The notes under the pieces: model-generated
What the model saw: the letters and a program-made list of their open reading frames with translations, nothing else
Database searches by the model: none
What the model was told of the DNA's origin: nothing
Source of the DNA: Pseudomonadota bacterium
GTDB lineage: Bacteria > Desulfobacterota > Desulfovibrionia > Desulfovibrionales > Desulfovibrionaceae
DNA: 47,092 nucleotides
Direction of reading: 5' to 3'
Assembly (NCBI GenBank): GCA_023390395.1
Contig: JAEWCY010000091.1
Span: 1 to 47,092 of the forward strand
In this document: in pieces, positions 31,862 through 40,410 of the stretch
How the letters are laid out: each line of letters begins with the position of its first letter
How positions within the stretch are numbered: the first letter of the stretch is position 1
Position numbers and translations under genes: made by a program

Positions 31862-32260
31862 ATGTCCGCGAAAACGGTTTCCGTCACCCTGCTTGCGAGT
31901 CTTGCGGCCTGCCTGCTGGCGGCCGTCCCGCTCCCGGCCCAGACCGCCCGGACCACGCCCCAGGGCGTAGCCTACGTCACCGGCGGCATCGGCGCGGACG
32001 AACGGGCGGCCATGGAGGCCATGGCCGGGGCCTACACCCTGAAGATCGAATTCGCCCGCGCGGACCGGGCCTACCTCGGCGACGTGCCCGTGAGCCTGCG
32101 CGGCCCGGTGACCACGCGACTGACGGCCGAGGGGCCGGTGCTTTTGCTGCGGCTGCCGCCCGGCCGCTACGCCGTCACGGCCACGGCCCTCGGCGCGGCG
32201 CGGACGCAGACCGTGACCGTGGGGAAGACGGGCCTGGCCCGCCTGGCCTTTCTCTGGTAG
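31862..32260 (+). CDS. Exported protein with a carboxypeptidase-regulatory-like beta domain
   Basis: A 132-residue protein with a Sec signal peptide (about 1-26). The mature part begins GVAYVTGGIGADERAAMEAM and continues with YTLKIEFARADRAYLGDVPVSL and LLLRLPPGRYAVTATALG, the latter typical of carboxypeptidase-regulatory-like (CarboxypepD_reg) beta-sandwich modules that often carry periplasmic or surface binding functions. Start is ATG 31862 behind AGGAGGTGCGCC, a near-perfect site. It probably shares a transcript with the exported protein upstream. Confidence 0.75.
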   Translation: MSAKTVSVTLLASLAACLLAAVPLPAQTARTTPQGVAYVTGGIGADERAAMEAMAGAYTLKIEFARADRAYLGDVPVSLRGPVTTRLTAEGPVLLLRLPPGRYAVTATALGAARTQTVTVGKTGLARLAFLW

Positions 32261-32287
32261 CCGCGCGGGGCGCGGCGGCGGGGAACG

Positions 32288-33112
32288 CTACATATAGCCC
32301 AGGGAGCGCAACTGCTCCATGGCCTCTTCCTTTTCCTGGTCCCGGCCGGCCCGTTCGGCGCTGCGGTCGGTCAGGTCCTGTTCCCAGGCGGGCAGGTCGC
32401 TGACGCGCACGGTGCCGGTCTTGGTGCCCAGGCTTCGGTAGCCCTGGCGGTAGAGTTCGCAGAAGGGAATGCCCCGGGAAAGGGTGATGTCCCACACGTC
32501 GGCCTCGCGCATGTGCAGGATGGGGTGCACGCGCAGATGGGGCGGGGTCTCGCGCGGGCTTTCGTAATCCTCGCCGGCCCGGGCCGGGTGCTCGTCCCAG
32601 CGGATGGCCGTGGCCAGGGCGGCCACGCCGGCCTGGCGCAAAAACGCGTTCATGGGCGCGACCTTCATGAGCTGGTTGCCCACAGGCGATTCCGGGTCGA
32701 AGGGGAAACCCGGACCGGTGAAGCCTGCCCGCTCCACCTCGGCCCGGCTTTCCGGCGACAACGCGTCCACGGCGATGTAATCGCCGATGCTCGGATTCCT
32801 GGAAAGGACCTCCCGGTTGGCGGCCACGGTCAGGTCGAGTTCCCACTCCCGGACCAAGCGCTCCTGAAAGGCCTTGACCTCCTCGAAGGCGTCCCCCTCG
32901 TCGATGGTCAGCACCCGGGGCATGGGCAGGCCTTTTTCGGCGCAGGCCTCCCGGGTGAGCCACAGGACCAGCGTGCTGTCCTTGGCCCCGGTCCAGGCCA
33001 CCCAGAAGTCCCGGCCGAATCGGCCCATGGCCGAGGCGAGCACGGCCTTGGAGGCGGCGATCTTCTCGTCGAGGGTCATGGCCCAAAGGGACCGCATTCC
33101 GGCATCGTCCAT
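32288..33112 (-). CDS. PP-loop (PAPS-reductase/CysD-like) ATP pyrophosphatase family protein
   Basis: A 274-residue protein of the adenine-nucleotide alpha-hydrolase fold. TGAKDST (41-47) is a variant of the SGGKDS PP-loop, followed by LTIDEGDAFEEV. The segment HPILHMREADVWDITLSRGIPFCELYRQGYRSLG matches the CysD/CysH family. At the C terminus, where CysH has its catalytic Cys (ECG..H), this protein has none, and SLGTKTGT replaces the usual SLGC. It may be an adenylyl-transferring or thiolating enzyme and not a PAPS reductase. Start is ATG 33112 with GGGAG 5 bases upstream. It follows a MucR gene on the same strand after 92 bases. Confidence 0.8.
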   Translation of the reverse strand: MDDAGMRSLWAMTLDEKIAASKAVLASAMGRFGRDFWVAWTGAKDSTLVLWLTREACAEKGLPMPRVLTIDEGDAFEEVKAFQERLVREWELDLTVAANREVLSRNPSIGDYIAVDALSPESRAEVERAGFTGPGFPFDPESPVGNQLMKVAPMNAFLRQAGVAALATAIRWDEHPARAGEDYESPRETPPHLRVHPILHMREADVWDITLSRGIPFCELYRQGYRSLGTKTGTVRVSDLPAWEQDLTDRSAERAGRDQEKEEAMEQLRSLGYM

Positions 33113-33204
33113 AACGGCTCCCAGGACGGCGCATCGCGCCGTCACGGCGTCGCGCGGCGCCCTTCCGCGTTTCGCGGCAGGCAGCGCGCAGGCGGGCATG
33201 GTCT

Positions 33205-33606
33205 CTAGTCGGCCTTCTTGCGGCGCTCCCAGAGCTTCATGTCCTTCATCTTGGCGCGGCGTTCCCGGGCCAGGGACTTGCAGGCCAGGGCCTGGGTCTT
33301 CTTGTAGCCGTACTTGGCGCGGTATTCCTCGGCGCTGAGGCCGTGGGACGCAAGATGCTTCTTGGTGATGACCTTGAAGGACTTGCCGCACTCCAGACAG
33401 ACGATGGAGGCTTCCTTGATGGCTTTTTTCGGGTCCATGGCCGGGGCGGCGGACTCTTCGCCGGCCGCTTGCAGCTGGCCGCCCACAAGCCCGGCGATGC
33501 CGCCGGCCACGGATTTCACCATGCTGAGAATCTCTTCCTCGGTCATGGGTCGCGATCCGGCCTGCGCCTTGACGATTTCCAGCGCGCTTTGCAGATACTC
33601 TTCCAT
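33205..33606 (-). CDS. Ros/MucR-family transcriptional regulator
   Basis: A 133-residue zinc-finger regulator. The C2H2 finger is Cys70, Cys73, His84 and His88 in CLECGKSFKVITKKHLASHG, followed by LSAEEYRAKYG, the MucR signature, and a strongly basic tail. The N-terminal half (about 1-50) is helical and may mediate oligomerisation. Start is ATG 33606 with GAGGAAG 6-12 bases upstream; the frame stays open to 33696, but that stretch covers the promoter. In alphaproteobacteria the family controls exopolysaccharide and surface genes. A large glycosyltransferase cluster begins 360 bases upstream on the same strand, so a regulatory link is possible but unproven. Confidence 0.92.
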   Translation of the reverse strand: MEEYLQSALEIVKAQAGSRPMTEEEILSMVKSVAGGIAGLVGGQLQAAGEESAAPAMDPKKAIKEASIVCLECGKSFKVITKKHLASHGLSAEEYRAKYGYKKTQALACKSLARERRAKMKDMKLWERRKKAD

Positions 33607-33642
33607 TTGCTTCCTCTTGTTGGCTTTGGTTCGGAAACGGGC

Positions 33643-33671
33643 GGTATACCTACTCAACAGGTAGGAATCAA
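33643..33671 (-). promoter_or_regulatory. mucR promoter with an inverted repeat as spacer
   Basis: On the minus strand TTGATT (33671-33666), a 17-base spacer and TATACC (33648-33643), ending 36 bases before the mucR start. The spacer is CCTAC-N7-GTAGG, an exact inverted repeat filling the space between -35 and -10, well placed for autoregulation. The rest of 33607-33968 (362 bases, AT-rich in part) holds no supported gene. Confidence 0.6.
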
Positions 33672-33968
33672 GCACTTCTAACACGCTTTTTCCCATTGCG
33701 TCCAGTTTATTCTATGGGCAAGCGGGGAAAGCGAAAATAAAATATCGGTTGCAGGCATTGCCCGAACAACATTTCCCCGTGGCAACACCACTTCCAGACG
33801 CCTTGCCAGGCTGAAAAGAGGCCCCTCCGCACAGGTTCCCCTCCCGGCATCGGCCCCCTGACGATCAAGCCGCATTCCCTATACCATTTCCGCCGGTCCG
33901 GCTCCACATGAACACGGGGTTAATGGAGATGTAATGCGGCCGGGCGGCCGGCCTGGGGGCTGGGCGCG

Positions 33969-35096
33969 TCAGGCCGGGCGCGCCAAGGCCCGGCGGTAGG
34001 CGGAAACGGCCAGGGCCACGGCCGCGTCCCAGGTGAGCGCCCGGGCCCGGGCCAGGCCTCTGGCGCGCAGTTCGCCGGCCAGCCCCTTGTCCGTGACCAC
34101 CCGGGAAAGGGCCTCGGCCAGGCCGGCGACGTCCGTGGGCGCGACGTGCAAGGCCGCCCCGGCCGTCACCTCGGGCACGGCCGGGGCGGAGGTGGCCACC
34201 ACCGGCGCGCCGCAGGCCATGGCCTCGGCTACGGGCAGGCCGAAGCCCTCGCCGAAGCTCGGGTAGGCGAAGGCCGCCGCGCCGCTGTAGAGCGCTGGCA
34301 GCTCCTCCTGGGGCACGGAGCCGGCCAGGAAGATCCCCCGCGCCGCGCCGTCGGCCTGCACGCGCTCGTGGAAGCGGGCGAAGAGCCGGTCGCGACCGCC
34401 GGCCAGGACCAGGGCCGGCGCGGCCTCGCCCAGGTGCCGGCGCACCAGGGCGTGGGCCGCGACCAGGGCGGACAGGTTTTTTCGCGGCTCGACGCGCCCC
34501 ACGGTCAGGATGTAGGGCCCGGCCGGCAGGCCCAGCCGGGCGCGCATGGCCTCGATGCGGGCCGGATCGGCCACGGGCGAGAACTCCTCCCCCACGCCGA
34601 GGTGCGCGAAGGCCACCCGGTCCCCGGGCAGGCCGTAGCGGGAGACGATCTCCCGGCGGCTGAATTCGGATATGGTCAGCACCGCGGCCGCCCGGCGGGC
34701 CCCGGCCGGGTAGAGCCGGCGCATGAGCGACCCCAGCCCCGCGGGGAAATGCTCGGGCATGGTCTCGTGCAGGATGTCGTGGATGGACAGCACCGTGGGC
34801 GGCCCGCCGCGAAGCGGCCCCAGGTACTGGCAATGGAGCAGGTCCGTCTCCCGGGCGGCCCGGTCCGGGAACGGCCAGACCAGGCGGGCGAAACGGCCGG
34901 CCGGAATGGGGCGCAGGACGACGTTTCGGGCCTCGCCGGCCAGGGCCCGGATGTGGGGGGCGTGCGGGTCCACGGCGTAGAAGACGAAGTCGATGTCCGG
35001 CGCGGCGGCGGGCAGCCGGGCCGCCAGGTTGGCCATGTAGGTGCGCGAGCCCTGCATGAGCCCGGACAGGCTGTGCAGGTCCAGGCCCACCCTCAC
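33969..35096 (-). CDS. Group 1 (GT4) glycosyltransferase
   Basis: A 375-residue GT-B glycosyltransferase. N-terminal VGLDLHSLSGLMQGSRTYMA includes the glycine-rich acceptor loop. SIHDILHE and LTISEFSRREIV follow, then ILTVGRVEPRKNLSALVAA and the donor-site EX7E motif in SFGEGFGLPVAEAMACG. Start is GTG 35096 behind GGGAGGAAG, overlapping the stop of the upstream GT2 gene as GTGA, so translation is coupled. It probably adds a hexose to a lipid-linked or small-molecule acceptor in the cytoplasm. It is the last gene of the minus-strand cluster. Confidence 0.92.
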   Translation of the reverse strand: MRVGLDLHSLSGLMQGSRTYMANLAARLPAAAPDIDFVFYAVDPHAPHIRALAGEARNVVLRPIPAGRFARLVWPFPDRAARETDLLHCQYLGPLRGGPPTVLSIHDILHETMPEHFPAGLGSLMRRLYPAGARRAAAVLTISEFSRREIVSRYGLPGDRVAFAHLGVGEEFSPVADPARIEAMRARLGLPAGPYILTVGRVEPRKNLSALVAAHALVRRHLGEAAPALVLAGGRDRLFARFHERVQADGAARGIFLAGSVPQEELPALYSGAAAFAYPSFGEGFGLPVAEAMACGAPVVATSAPAVPEVTAGAALHVAPTDVAGLAEALSRVVTDKGLAGELRARGLARARALTWDAAVALAVSAYRRALARPA

Positions 35097-36103
35097 GGCC
35101 GCTTCCTCCCGCCCGGGACAGCGCAGGCGCTGCCGGGCGCGAACCGCCGGGCCGCGCCGGCCAGGGCTCCGGCGGCGAAGGCCAGGGAGCGGGCCAGGAC
35201 GAAGCCCGGGGCCAGCAGGCCCACGACCCGGTCGCGGCGCGCGGCGAAACGGGCGAAAGGCAGGCTCGAAAGCGCGATGCCCGCCGCCGCGCCGGCCGCG
35301 AGCGTCCCGCCGAGCGCCGGCCACAGCACGATCCCGGCCAGGCACACGGCCCCCAGGGCCGTCTGGAGGCGGATCACGGGCGGGGTGTAGCCGTCGCGCA
35401 CGAGCTTTTCCGGGTGATCCCGGCAGGCGCGAAGCCGCCAGTAGGCCCGGCCGGCCTTCACGCGCAGGTAGCGCCTGATCGTGGCCGGATGGTGGTGGGC
35501 CACCCGGGCCTCGGGGGCGAAGACGAGACGGCGGCCCTGGCGGCACAGGCGATAGGAAAGCTCGGTGTCCTCGTTGTCGGCTCTGGTGAAGGCGGCGTCG
35601 AAGCCGCCGGCGGCCTCGAACACGTCCCGGCGGAAGGCGGCGGCGTAGGTGGCCACGAGGTCCAGGCAGGGAAAGCGCGAGGCGTAGGCGTAGCGGTCCT
35701 CGAACTCGCACTGGGCGAAGCGGGCGGCAAGCGACGTCTGGGTCGTGCGGTAGGCCCCCTGCGCGCCGGCCACGCCCGGGTCGGCCAGAAGCGGCGCGAT
35801 GAGGGCGGCCAGGAAATCCGGCTCGGGCAGGCAGTCGGCGTCGGTGAAAACGACCACGTCCCCGGCGCTGGCCGCCACGCCCGCGTTTCGCGCCGCCGCC
35901 GGCCCCCGGTTGTCCTGGCGCACCACCGTGACCCCGAACCGCGCCGCCACGGCGGCGGTGTCGTCGGTGGAGCCGTCGTCCACCACCACGACCTCCACCC
36001 GGCCGGCGGCGTAGGTCTGGCGGGCCAGGGCGGCCAGGGTCCCGGGCAGGGTGGCGGCGGCGTTGTAGGCCGGCACGATCACGGCGACGTCAAGGGAAGC
36101 CAT
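35093..36103 (-). CDS. Family 2 glycosyltransferase with C-terminal membrane helices
   Basis: A 336-residue GT-A enzyme. VAVIVPAYNAA opens the nucleotide fold, VDDGSTDD is at 41-48, the metal-binding DAD is at 88-90 (FTDADCLPE), and the catalytic-base region is DNEDTELSYRLCRQG. Two hydrophobic helices near the C terminus (about 245-275 and 295-320) anchor it at the membrane. Start is ATG 36103, three bases after the end of the radical SAM gene; its stop overlaps the next gene as GTGA. Acceptor and sugar are unknown. Confidence 0.92.
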   Translation of the reverse strand: MASLDVAVIVPAYNAAATLPGTLAALARQTYAAGRVEVVVVDDGSTDDTAAVAARFGVTVVRQDNRGPAAARNAGVAASAGDVVVFTDADCLPEPDFLAALIAPLLADPGVAGAQGAYRTTQTSLAARFAQCEFEDRYAYASRFPCLDLVATYAAAFRRDVFEAAGGFDAAFTRADNEDTELSYRLCRQGRRLVFAPEARVAHHHPATIRRYLRVKAGRAYWRLRACRDHPEKLVRDGYTPPVIRLQTALGAVCLAGIVLWPALGGTLAAGAAAGIALSSLPFARFAARRDRVVGLLAPGFVLARSLAFAAGALAGAARRFAPGSACAVPGGRKRP

Positions 36104-36106
36104 GGC

Positions 36107-37597
36107 CTACACCCTCGATCCCCGAACCAGGTGCTTGAAAAACGTCCGGCCGGCCCGCAGGGTGCGCGCCGCCTCGCCCGGGGAGACGGCGGCGGCCAGG
36201 GCGCGGCGCACGAGAAACGCCGGCCGCAGGTAGAAGCGCCGCCGGGCCAGGTCGCACAGCCGCACCAGCTCCTGCGGGGACAGGGTCTCGTTTCGCACCA
36301 CGCAGTTGTGCAGCCCCTGCGGCGTGAGCCAGTCGCGCCAGTCGTCGGCCTCGATGCGGCCCCGGGCCCGGTAGTCGTCGTAGGCCTCGGTGCCGGGGTA
36401 GACCATGACCGGGTAGAACTGGGCCGTGTCCGGCCCCAGGCGCAGGGCGAAGTCGATGGTGGCCGTAATCGACGCCTCGGTGTCGCCGGGGAAGCCGAAG
36501 ATGAAGCAGCCGTGGACCTTGATGCCGGCGGCCCGGGCGTCGGAGCGAAAGCGCAGCATGCGCTCCACGCCGAGGCCCTTTTTCATGGAGGACAACGCGG
36601 CCGGGTCGGCGGACTCGAAGCCCACGCACACCTGCCGGCAGCCGGCCTTGGCCATGGCGGCCAGCACCTCGGCCGGCAGGTCGGCCCGGCTGTTGGCGGA
36701 CCATTCGAACGCCAGCCCCCGGCGCACGATGGCGGCGCAGAATTCCTTGCAGCGGGCCCGGTCGGCCGTGAGCGTGTCGTCCTCGAAAAAAATGGTGCGC
36801 AGGCCCGGAAAGTTGTCCAGGCACCAGGCCACCTCGTCGAGCACACGTTCGACGGAGCGGCAGCGCGCCGCCCGGCCGGTCAGGGTCTGGGGATGCAGGC
36901 AAAACGAGCAGCGGTAGGGGCAGCCGCGCGAGGTGGCCAGCGTCACCATGGGCGGCTTGGCATTGGGGTTGAAGTACTGCCGAATGTCCAGGAAGCGCTT
37001 GTAGACCGGGGCCACGGGCGGCAGGCGGTCGAGGTCGTCGATGAACGGCCGGTCGGGGTTGTGGACCACCCGGCCGGCATTGTCGAGAAAGCTCAGGCCC
37101 TCTATTTTCGCCAGCCGTTCGGGCGTGGCCGGGCCGCTGTCCAGGACCCGGGCCAGCTCCAGCACGGTGAGGTCGTATTCGCGCCGGGCCACGGCGCGGA
37201 CCGCGCCGGGCCGGCCGGTCAAGACTTCGTCCGGCAGGGCCGTGGCGTGGGGGCCGACCAGCAGCGTGAAAAGTCCGGGCAAGGCCTGGCGCAGGGCGGC
37301 GGCGGCGGCGACGTCGGCGGCGATGCTCGGGGTGGAGGTGTCGATGACCACGAGCTTCGGGGCGGCCCGCACCGCCCGGGCCACGACGTCGCCGAGCTCC
37401 AAGCCGTCGGCCGGCGCGTCCAGAAGCTCCACGGCGAAGCCGTCGGCGTCGAGCACGGCGGCGGCCTGGGCCAGGAAGAGCGGAAAATAGAGCGTGGCGG
37501 ACTTGGTCACGGCCGGCGAACGCTGGGGCCGGGAGAACCGGGGCAGAAACGGCGCGTTGAGCACCATCACGGACATTGCGGGTCGTCGTGCCATCAT
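36107..37597 (-). CDS. B12-binding-type radical SAM protein
   Basis: A 496-residue enzyme of the cobalamin-dependent radical SAM architecture. The N-terminal Rossmann-like domain (about 1-150, with VVIDTSTPSIAADV and LLVGPHATALP) is followed by a radical SAM barrel with CPYRCSFC (Cys226, Cys230, Cys233). ADLPAEVLAAMAKAGCRQVCVGFESAD and KVHGCFIFGFPGDTEASI are typical of this class (methylases and ring- or C-C-modifying enzymes). The canonical B12 ligand motif DxHxxG is not obvious. Start is ATG 37597 with GGGAG 6 bases upstream (37609 and 37576 are alternatives). It lies three bases before a GT2 gene, implying the product is glycosylated. Confidence 0.88.
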   Translation of the reverse strand: MMARRPAMSVMVLNAPFLPRFSRPQRSPAVTKSATLYFPLFLAQAAAVLDADGFAVELLDAPADGLELGDVVARAVRAAPKLVVIDTSTPSIAADVAAAAALRQALPGLFTLLVGPHATALPDEVLTGRPGAVRAVARREYDLTVLELARVLDSGPATPERLAKIEGLSFLDNAGRVVHNPDRPFIDDLDRLPPVAPVYKRFLDIRQYFNPNAKPPMVTLATSRGCPYRCSFCLHPQTLTGRAARCRSVERVLDEVAWCLDNFPGLRTIFFEDDTLTADRARCKEFCAAIVRRGLAFEWSANSRADLPAEVLAAMAKAGCRQVCVGFESADPAALSSMKKGLGVERMLRFRSDARAAGIKVHGCFIFGFPGDTEASITATIDFALRLGPDTAQFYPVMVYPGTEAYDDYRARGRIEADDWRDWLTPQGLHNCVVRNETLSPQELVRLCDLARRRFYLRPAFLVRRALAAAVSPGEAARTLRAGRTFFKHLVRGSRV

Positions 37598-37646
37598 GCC
37601 GTCTCCCATAGTGGAACCCCCTCCCCCGGGCAACCTCCCCCCTTTA

Positions 37647-37685
37647 CCCCCTGCGAGGGGGTCCGGGGGGCATCATGCCCCCCGG
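37647..37685. repeat. Paired perfect hairpins between two radical SAM genes (REP-like)
   Basis: CCCCC-TGCGA-GGGGG (37647-37661) is followed at once by CCGGGGGGCAT-C-ATGCCCCCCGG (37663-37685), an 11-bp exact inverted repeat. The compact double hairpin in an intercistronic gap resembles REP elements that recur in such genomes. The flanking bases to 37731 are polypyrimidine and contain no gene. Confidence 0.6.
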
Positions 37686-37731
37686 CCGCCGGAGGCATCT
37701 TCATTCTTCCCCTCCCCTTCTCTCACCCCTT

Positions 37732-39330
37732 TCACCCCTTACGCCCCGCCGCGACGGGGTCGCGGCGCAGGAGGCGGCGGAAGAAGCCGGCGATGCGGGA
37801 GAAATCGCCGCCGGCCAGGGCGGCGAGGCCCTTGGCCGCCAGGCGGCAGGCCTCGCCGACCGGGTAGGCGAGCTTGTAGAGCCAGGTCGGGTCGATGCGG
37901 GAAAAGAAGGCCACGGCGCGCGGCGAGAGCAGCGCCTTGTAGACCCCGCCGGGGATGCGCTGGAAGGTGAGCAGGTAGAGCAGAAACGACGGGTAGTCGC
38001 GCCGGGGGGGAATGTAGAACGGCCGGCGGTAGATCTCCGTTTCCTCGTCGTGGATGCGGCCCTCGGCCTTGGCCTGGCGGTAGAGTCCGGTTTCCGGGAA
38101 ATAGAGGAGGCTGGCGATGGCCAGGCCGAAGGGCTTGGGCAGGCGGGCCAGCAGGCGCACGGTGTCGAGCTTGTCCTCGGGCGTCTCCCAGGGCGAATCG
38201 ATGATGACGTGGTAGTCCGGCGGCAGCAGCCGGGGCAGGCGCTCGTGCAGGAGCTTCGCCCCGGCCAGCACCCGCTCGTCGGACTCGGGCCGGCGAAAAA
38301 GCTTGCGCATCTTGGGGCTGCCGGTCTGGATGCCCATTTCCACGTAGCACAGGCCGGCGTCCATGAGCAGGTCGAGCTTGGCCGCGTCCAGGGTGGTGGG
38401 CGAGGCCTGGCAGTAGAGCGGCAGCCCGACGTCTTTTTTGTAGGACGCGGCAAAGGCCTCCAGCCAGTCCATTTTCCGGGAAAAAAAGGTGTCGTCGAAG
38501 AGCTGCACGCCCTCGATGAAGGGATAGCGGGCCAGGACGTCGCGCAGCTCGGCCAGGACGTGAGCCACGCCGCGGTTGCGGAAATAGGGCACGGGGCCGC
38601 CCCGGAAGAGCTCCTTGACCGTGGGCACGTTGCAGTAGGCGCAGCCGTGGGGGCAGCCCCGGTCGGTCATGGTGCGGTAGACGCGCAGGAGCCGGCCGCG
38701 GCGGTACGGCACCCGGGGCAGGGCCCGGGCCAGGACCTCGGCGGACAGGGGCACGATGCGGCCGAGGTCGGGAGCGTGCACGTACTGGTCAACACCGCTG
38801 CAGTCGAAAAACGGCAGCGCGTCCAGGTCGGCGACCAACGGGGCCAGGCCGTTGTCCGCCACCTCCCCGTCCCGCAGCGTCCAGATGCCCGGGATGGCGT
38901 CCGTTTCGCCGCCGCCGGCCAGGGCGTCGAGCAGGGCGGCCAGGGCCGTCTCGCCCTCGCCCCGGCAGACGAAATCGGCGTAGGACAGCGCCTCCTGCGG
39001 CCGCACCGTGGCGTGGATGCCGCCCCAGACCACGGGCAGGCCCAGGCGTTCGCGCACGGCCCGGGTGAGCTGGGCGGCCCGGTCGAAGTAGCTGGTGAAA
39101 AAGGACACGCCGACCAGGTCCGAGCCAGCGGCCAGCTCCAGGGCTTGGTCCACGACGCGTTCGGGGTAGCGGTAGACGTAGGAGCCGTCCTCCTGGAGCA
39201 GGCCGATGCTTCCCGGGAAAAGGACCAGGCGCACGTCGTGGCCGGCGGCCTTGAGGCTGGCTTGGAGGCTGCGCACGCCAAAGGCGGACAGGTCAGGCGG
39301 CGTCGGCGAGAGCAGGGTCAGGCGGGCCAT
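37732..39330 (-). CDS. B12-binding-type radical SAM protein (paralog A)
   Basis: A 532-residue enzyme. The N-terminal domain begins LLSPTPPDLSAFGVRSL and has VWGGIHATVRPQEAL and CRGEGETAL, a layout shared by cobalamin-binding radical SAM proteins. The radical SAM motif is CPHGCAYC (Cys226, Cys230, Cys233). The barrel continues with EGVQLFDDTFFSRKM and VEMGIQTGSPKMRKLFRR, then a C-terminal helical extension (about 450-532). It is a clear paralog of the protein at 43543-45081, sharing the same blocks in the same order. Start is ATG 39330. The reaction is unknown; related proteins methylate or rearrange lipids and secondary metabolites. Confidence 0.88.
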   Translation of the reverse strand: MARLTLLSPTPPDLSAFGVRSLQASLKAAGHDVRLVLFPGSIGLLQEDGSYVYRYPERVVDQALELAAGSDLVGVSFFTSYFDRAAQLTRAVRERLGLPVVWGGIHATVRPQEALSYADFVCRGEGETALAALLDALAGGGETDAIPGIWTLRDGEVADNGLAPLVADLDALPFFDCSGVDQYVHAPDLGRIVPLSAEVLARALPRVPYRRGRLLRVYRTMTDRGCPHGCAYCNVPTVKELFRGGPVPYFRNRGVAHVLAELRDVLARYPFIEGVQLFDDTFFSRKMDWLEAFAASYKKDVGLPLYCQASPTTLDAAKLDLLMDAGLCYVEMGIQTGSPKMRKLFRRPESDERVLAGAKLLHERLPRLLPPDYHVIIDSPWETPEDKLDTVRLLARLPKPFGLAIASLLYFPETGLYRQAKAEGRIHDEETEIYRRPFYIPPRRDYPSFLLYLLTFQRIPGGVYKALLSPRAVAFFSRIDPTWLYKLAYPVGEACRLAAKGLAALAGGDFSRIAGFFRRLLRRDPVAAGRKG

Positions 39331-39396
39331 GGGCGGCGGGCTCCTTTCCGGGTTTGAGGGCGAGGGGCGACGGGGCGGGGGCAGGCGACGCGCCGC

Positions 39397-40137
39397 TCAG
39401 GCCTGCGCGCCCGATTCCCCGGAAGCGTCCCCATCCGGGGCTTCCTCGCTCACGTAGACCATTTCCCTGTGCCCGTCATGGGTCATGCATCCCGACAGGT
39501 GCATGCCGAACCGCTCCACCACCCGTTGCCCGGCCGGCGACACGGCCACGGCGGCCAGGGCCCGGGCGCCCGTGGCGGCCATGTCCGCGGCAAGGGTCTT
39601 CACCAGCCGCCGGCTCGCGGGCGTTCCGTGAAATGGCCCGAGGATGCACAGGTTGTAGAGATACAGATACGCGACGCCGCCCGGCGGCTCCGGCTCGGGC
39701 CGTATCTGCTTGCGACTTGTGAGGCTTTCCGGGCGCTCCCGCATCGCGAGATACGTCTCCCGGGCAAGGGGATGGAACGCCGTATAGCCGACCGGGACGC
39801 ATGTCTCCCCAACCCGGGCCAGCCAAAGCCGGAATCCTTTCGGGAACACAGAAAACGCCTGCATTAAATGCCCGTATTCCTCCCGGTGGGCGGGTTCGGC
39901 ATAGCAGGCCCAATCCGCCAGGAGCATGGCCAGGACGAAGCGCCCGTCCCGGCCGGGGCCGCGCGCCGCCGCGCCGGAAGCGTCGTCGCCGGGCGCGAGG
40001 AAAAAAACCTCCCGGCCGCCCCGGCCGTCGAATCGCAACGAGGCCAGCCGCTCCGCTTCGTGAGCGAGCCAGGAAGCGGCGTCTTCAGAGGCGCTGGGAT
40101 CCGGGATGTTTTCCAAGGGGTCGGCTGGCATGGGCAC
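39397..40137 (-). CDS. GNAT-like acyltransferase, uncertain
   Basis: A 246-residue soluble protein. The middle and C-terminal parts have the feel of a GNAT fold: VPVGYTAFHPLA (strand 4 region), YLYLYNLCILGPFHGTPASRRL (beta-bulge and acetyl-CoA loop position) and ALAAVAVSPAGQRVVERFGM, ending in the typical F-G-M toward the last strand. The classical Q/RxxGxG/A loop is not clearly present. Start is GTG 40137 with GGAG 8 bases upstream (ATG 40131 is the alternative). It has its own promoter-like sequence and lies between a radical SAM and a GT2 gene. The substrate is unknown. Confidence 0.6.
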   Translation of the reverse strand: MPMPADPLENIPDPSASEDAASWLAHEAERLASLRFDGRGGREVFFLAPGDDASGAAARGPGRDGRFVLAMLLADWACYAEPAHREEYGHLMQAFSVFPKGFRLWLARVGETCVPVGYTAFHPLARETYLAMRERPESLTSRKQIRPEPEPPGGVAYLYLYNLCILGPFHGTPASRRLVKTLAADMAATGARALAAVAVSPAGQRVVERFGMHLSGCMTHDGHREMVYVSEEAPDGDASGESGAQA

Positions 40138-40238
40138 GGACGGCGCTCCGTTTCGGGCGGACTCGCGCCCTTGGGGAAATCCGGGCCCGCGCCGGGTCGC
40201 CAGGAGGAACGACGCATCCGGTTACGAGCCATGGTCCT

Positions 40239-40269
40239 GTTGTATGGGCAACGCGCCCTTGTGACAAGG
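40239..40269 (-). promoter_or_regulatory. Candidate promoter and palindrome upstream of the GNAT-like gene
   Basis: On the minus strand TTGTCA (40267-40262), a 17-base spacer and TACAAC (40244-40239). The palindrome CCTTGT-G-ACAAGG (40257-40269) covers the -35. It lies about 100 bases before the gene; nothing else was recognised in 40138-40410. Confidence 0.5.
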
Positions 40270-40410
40270 CCGGACAAACAAACACGCCTCGGTGGCACAT
40301 GGGGAACACGGGACCCCGGCCGGGCAAAGGCAGCCGTCGGCACGGTCGGGAAAGACGACGCACGGGCCTGCTGCCGTTTCTCGACCCGAGGATTGCGGCA
40401 AGCCGCCCCG

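Noticed and set aside
33678..33875. A 65-codon minus-strand ORF upstream of mucR
   Set aside because: No ribosome binding site and no recognisable sequence; it ends just upstream of the likely mucR promoter.
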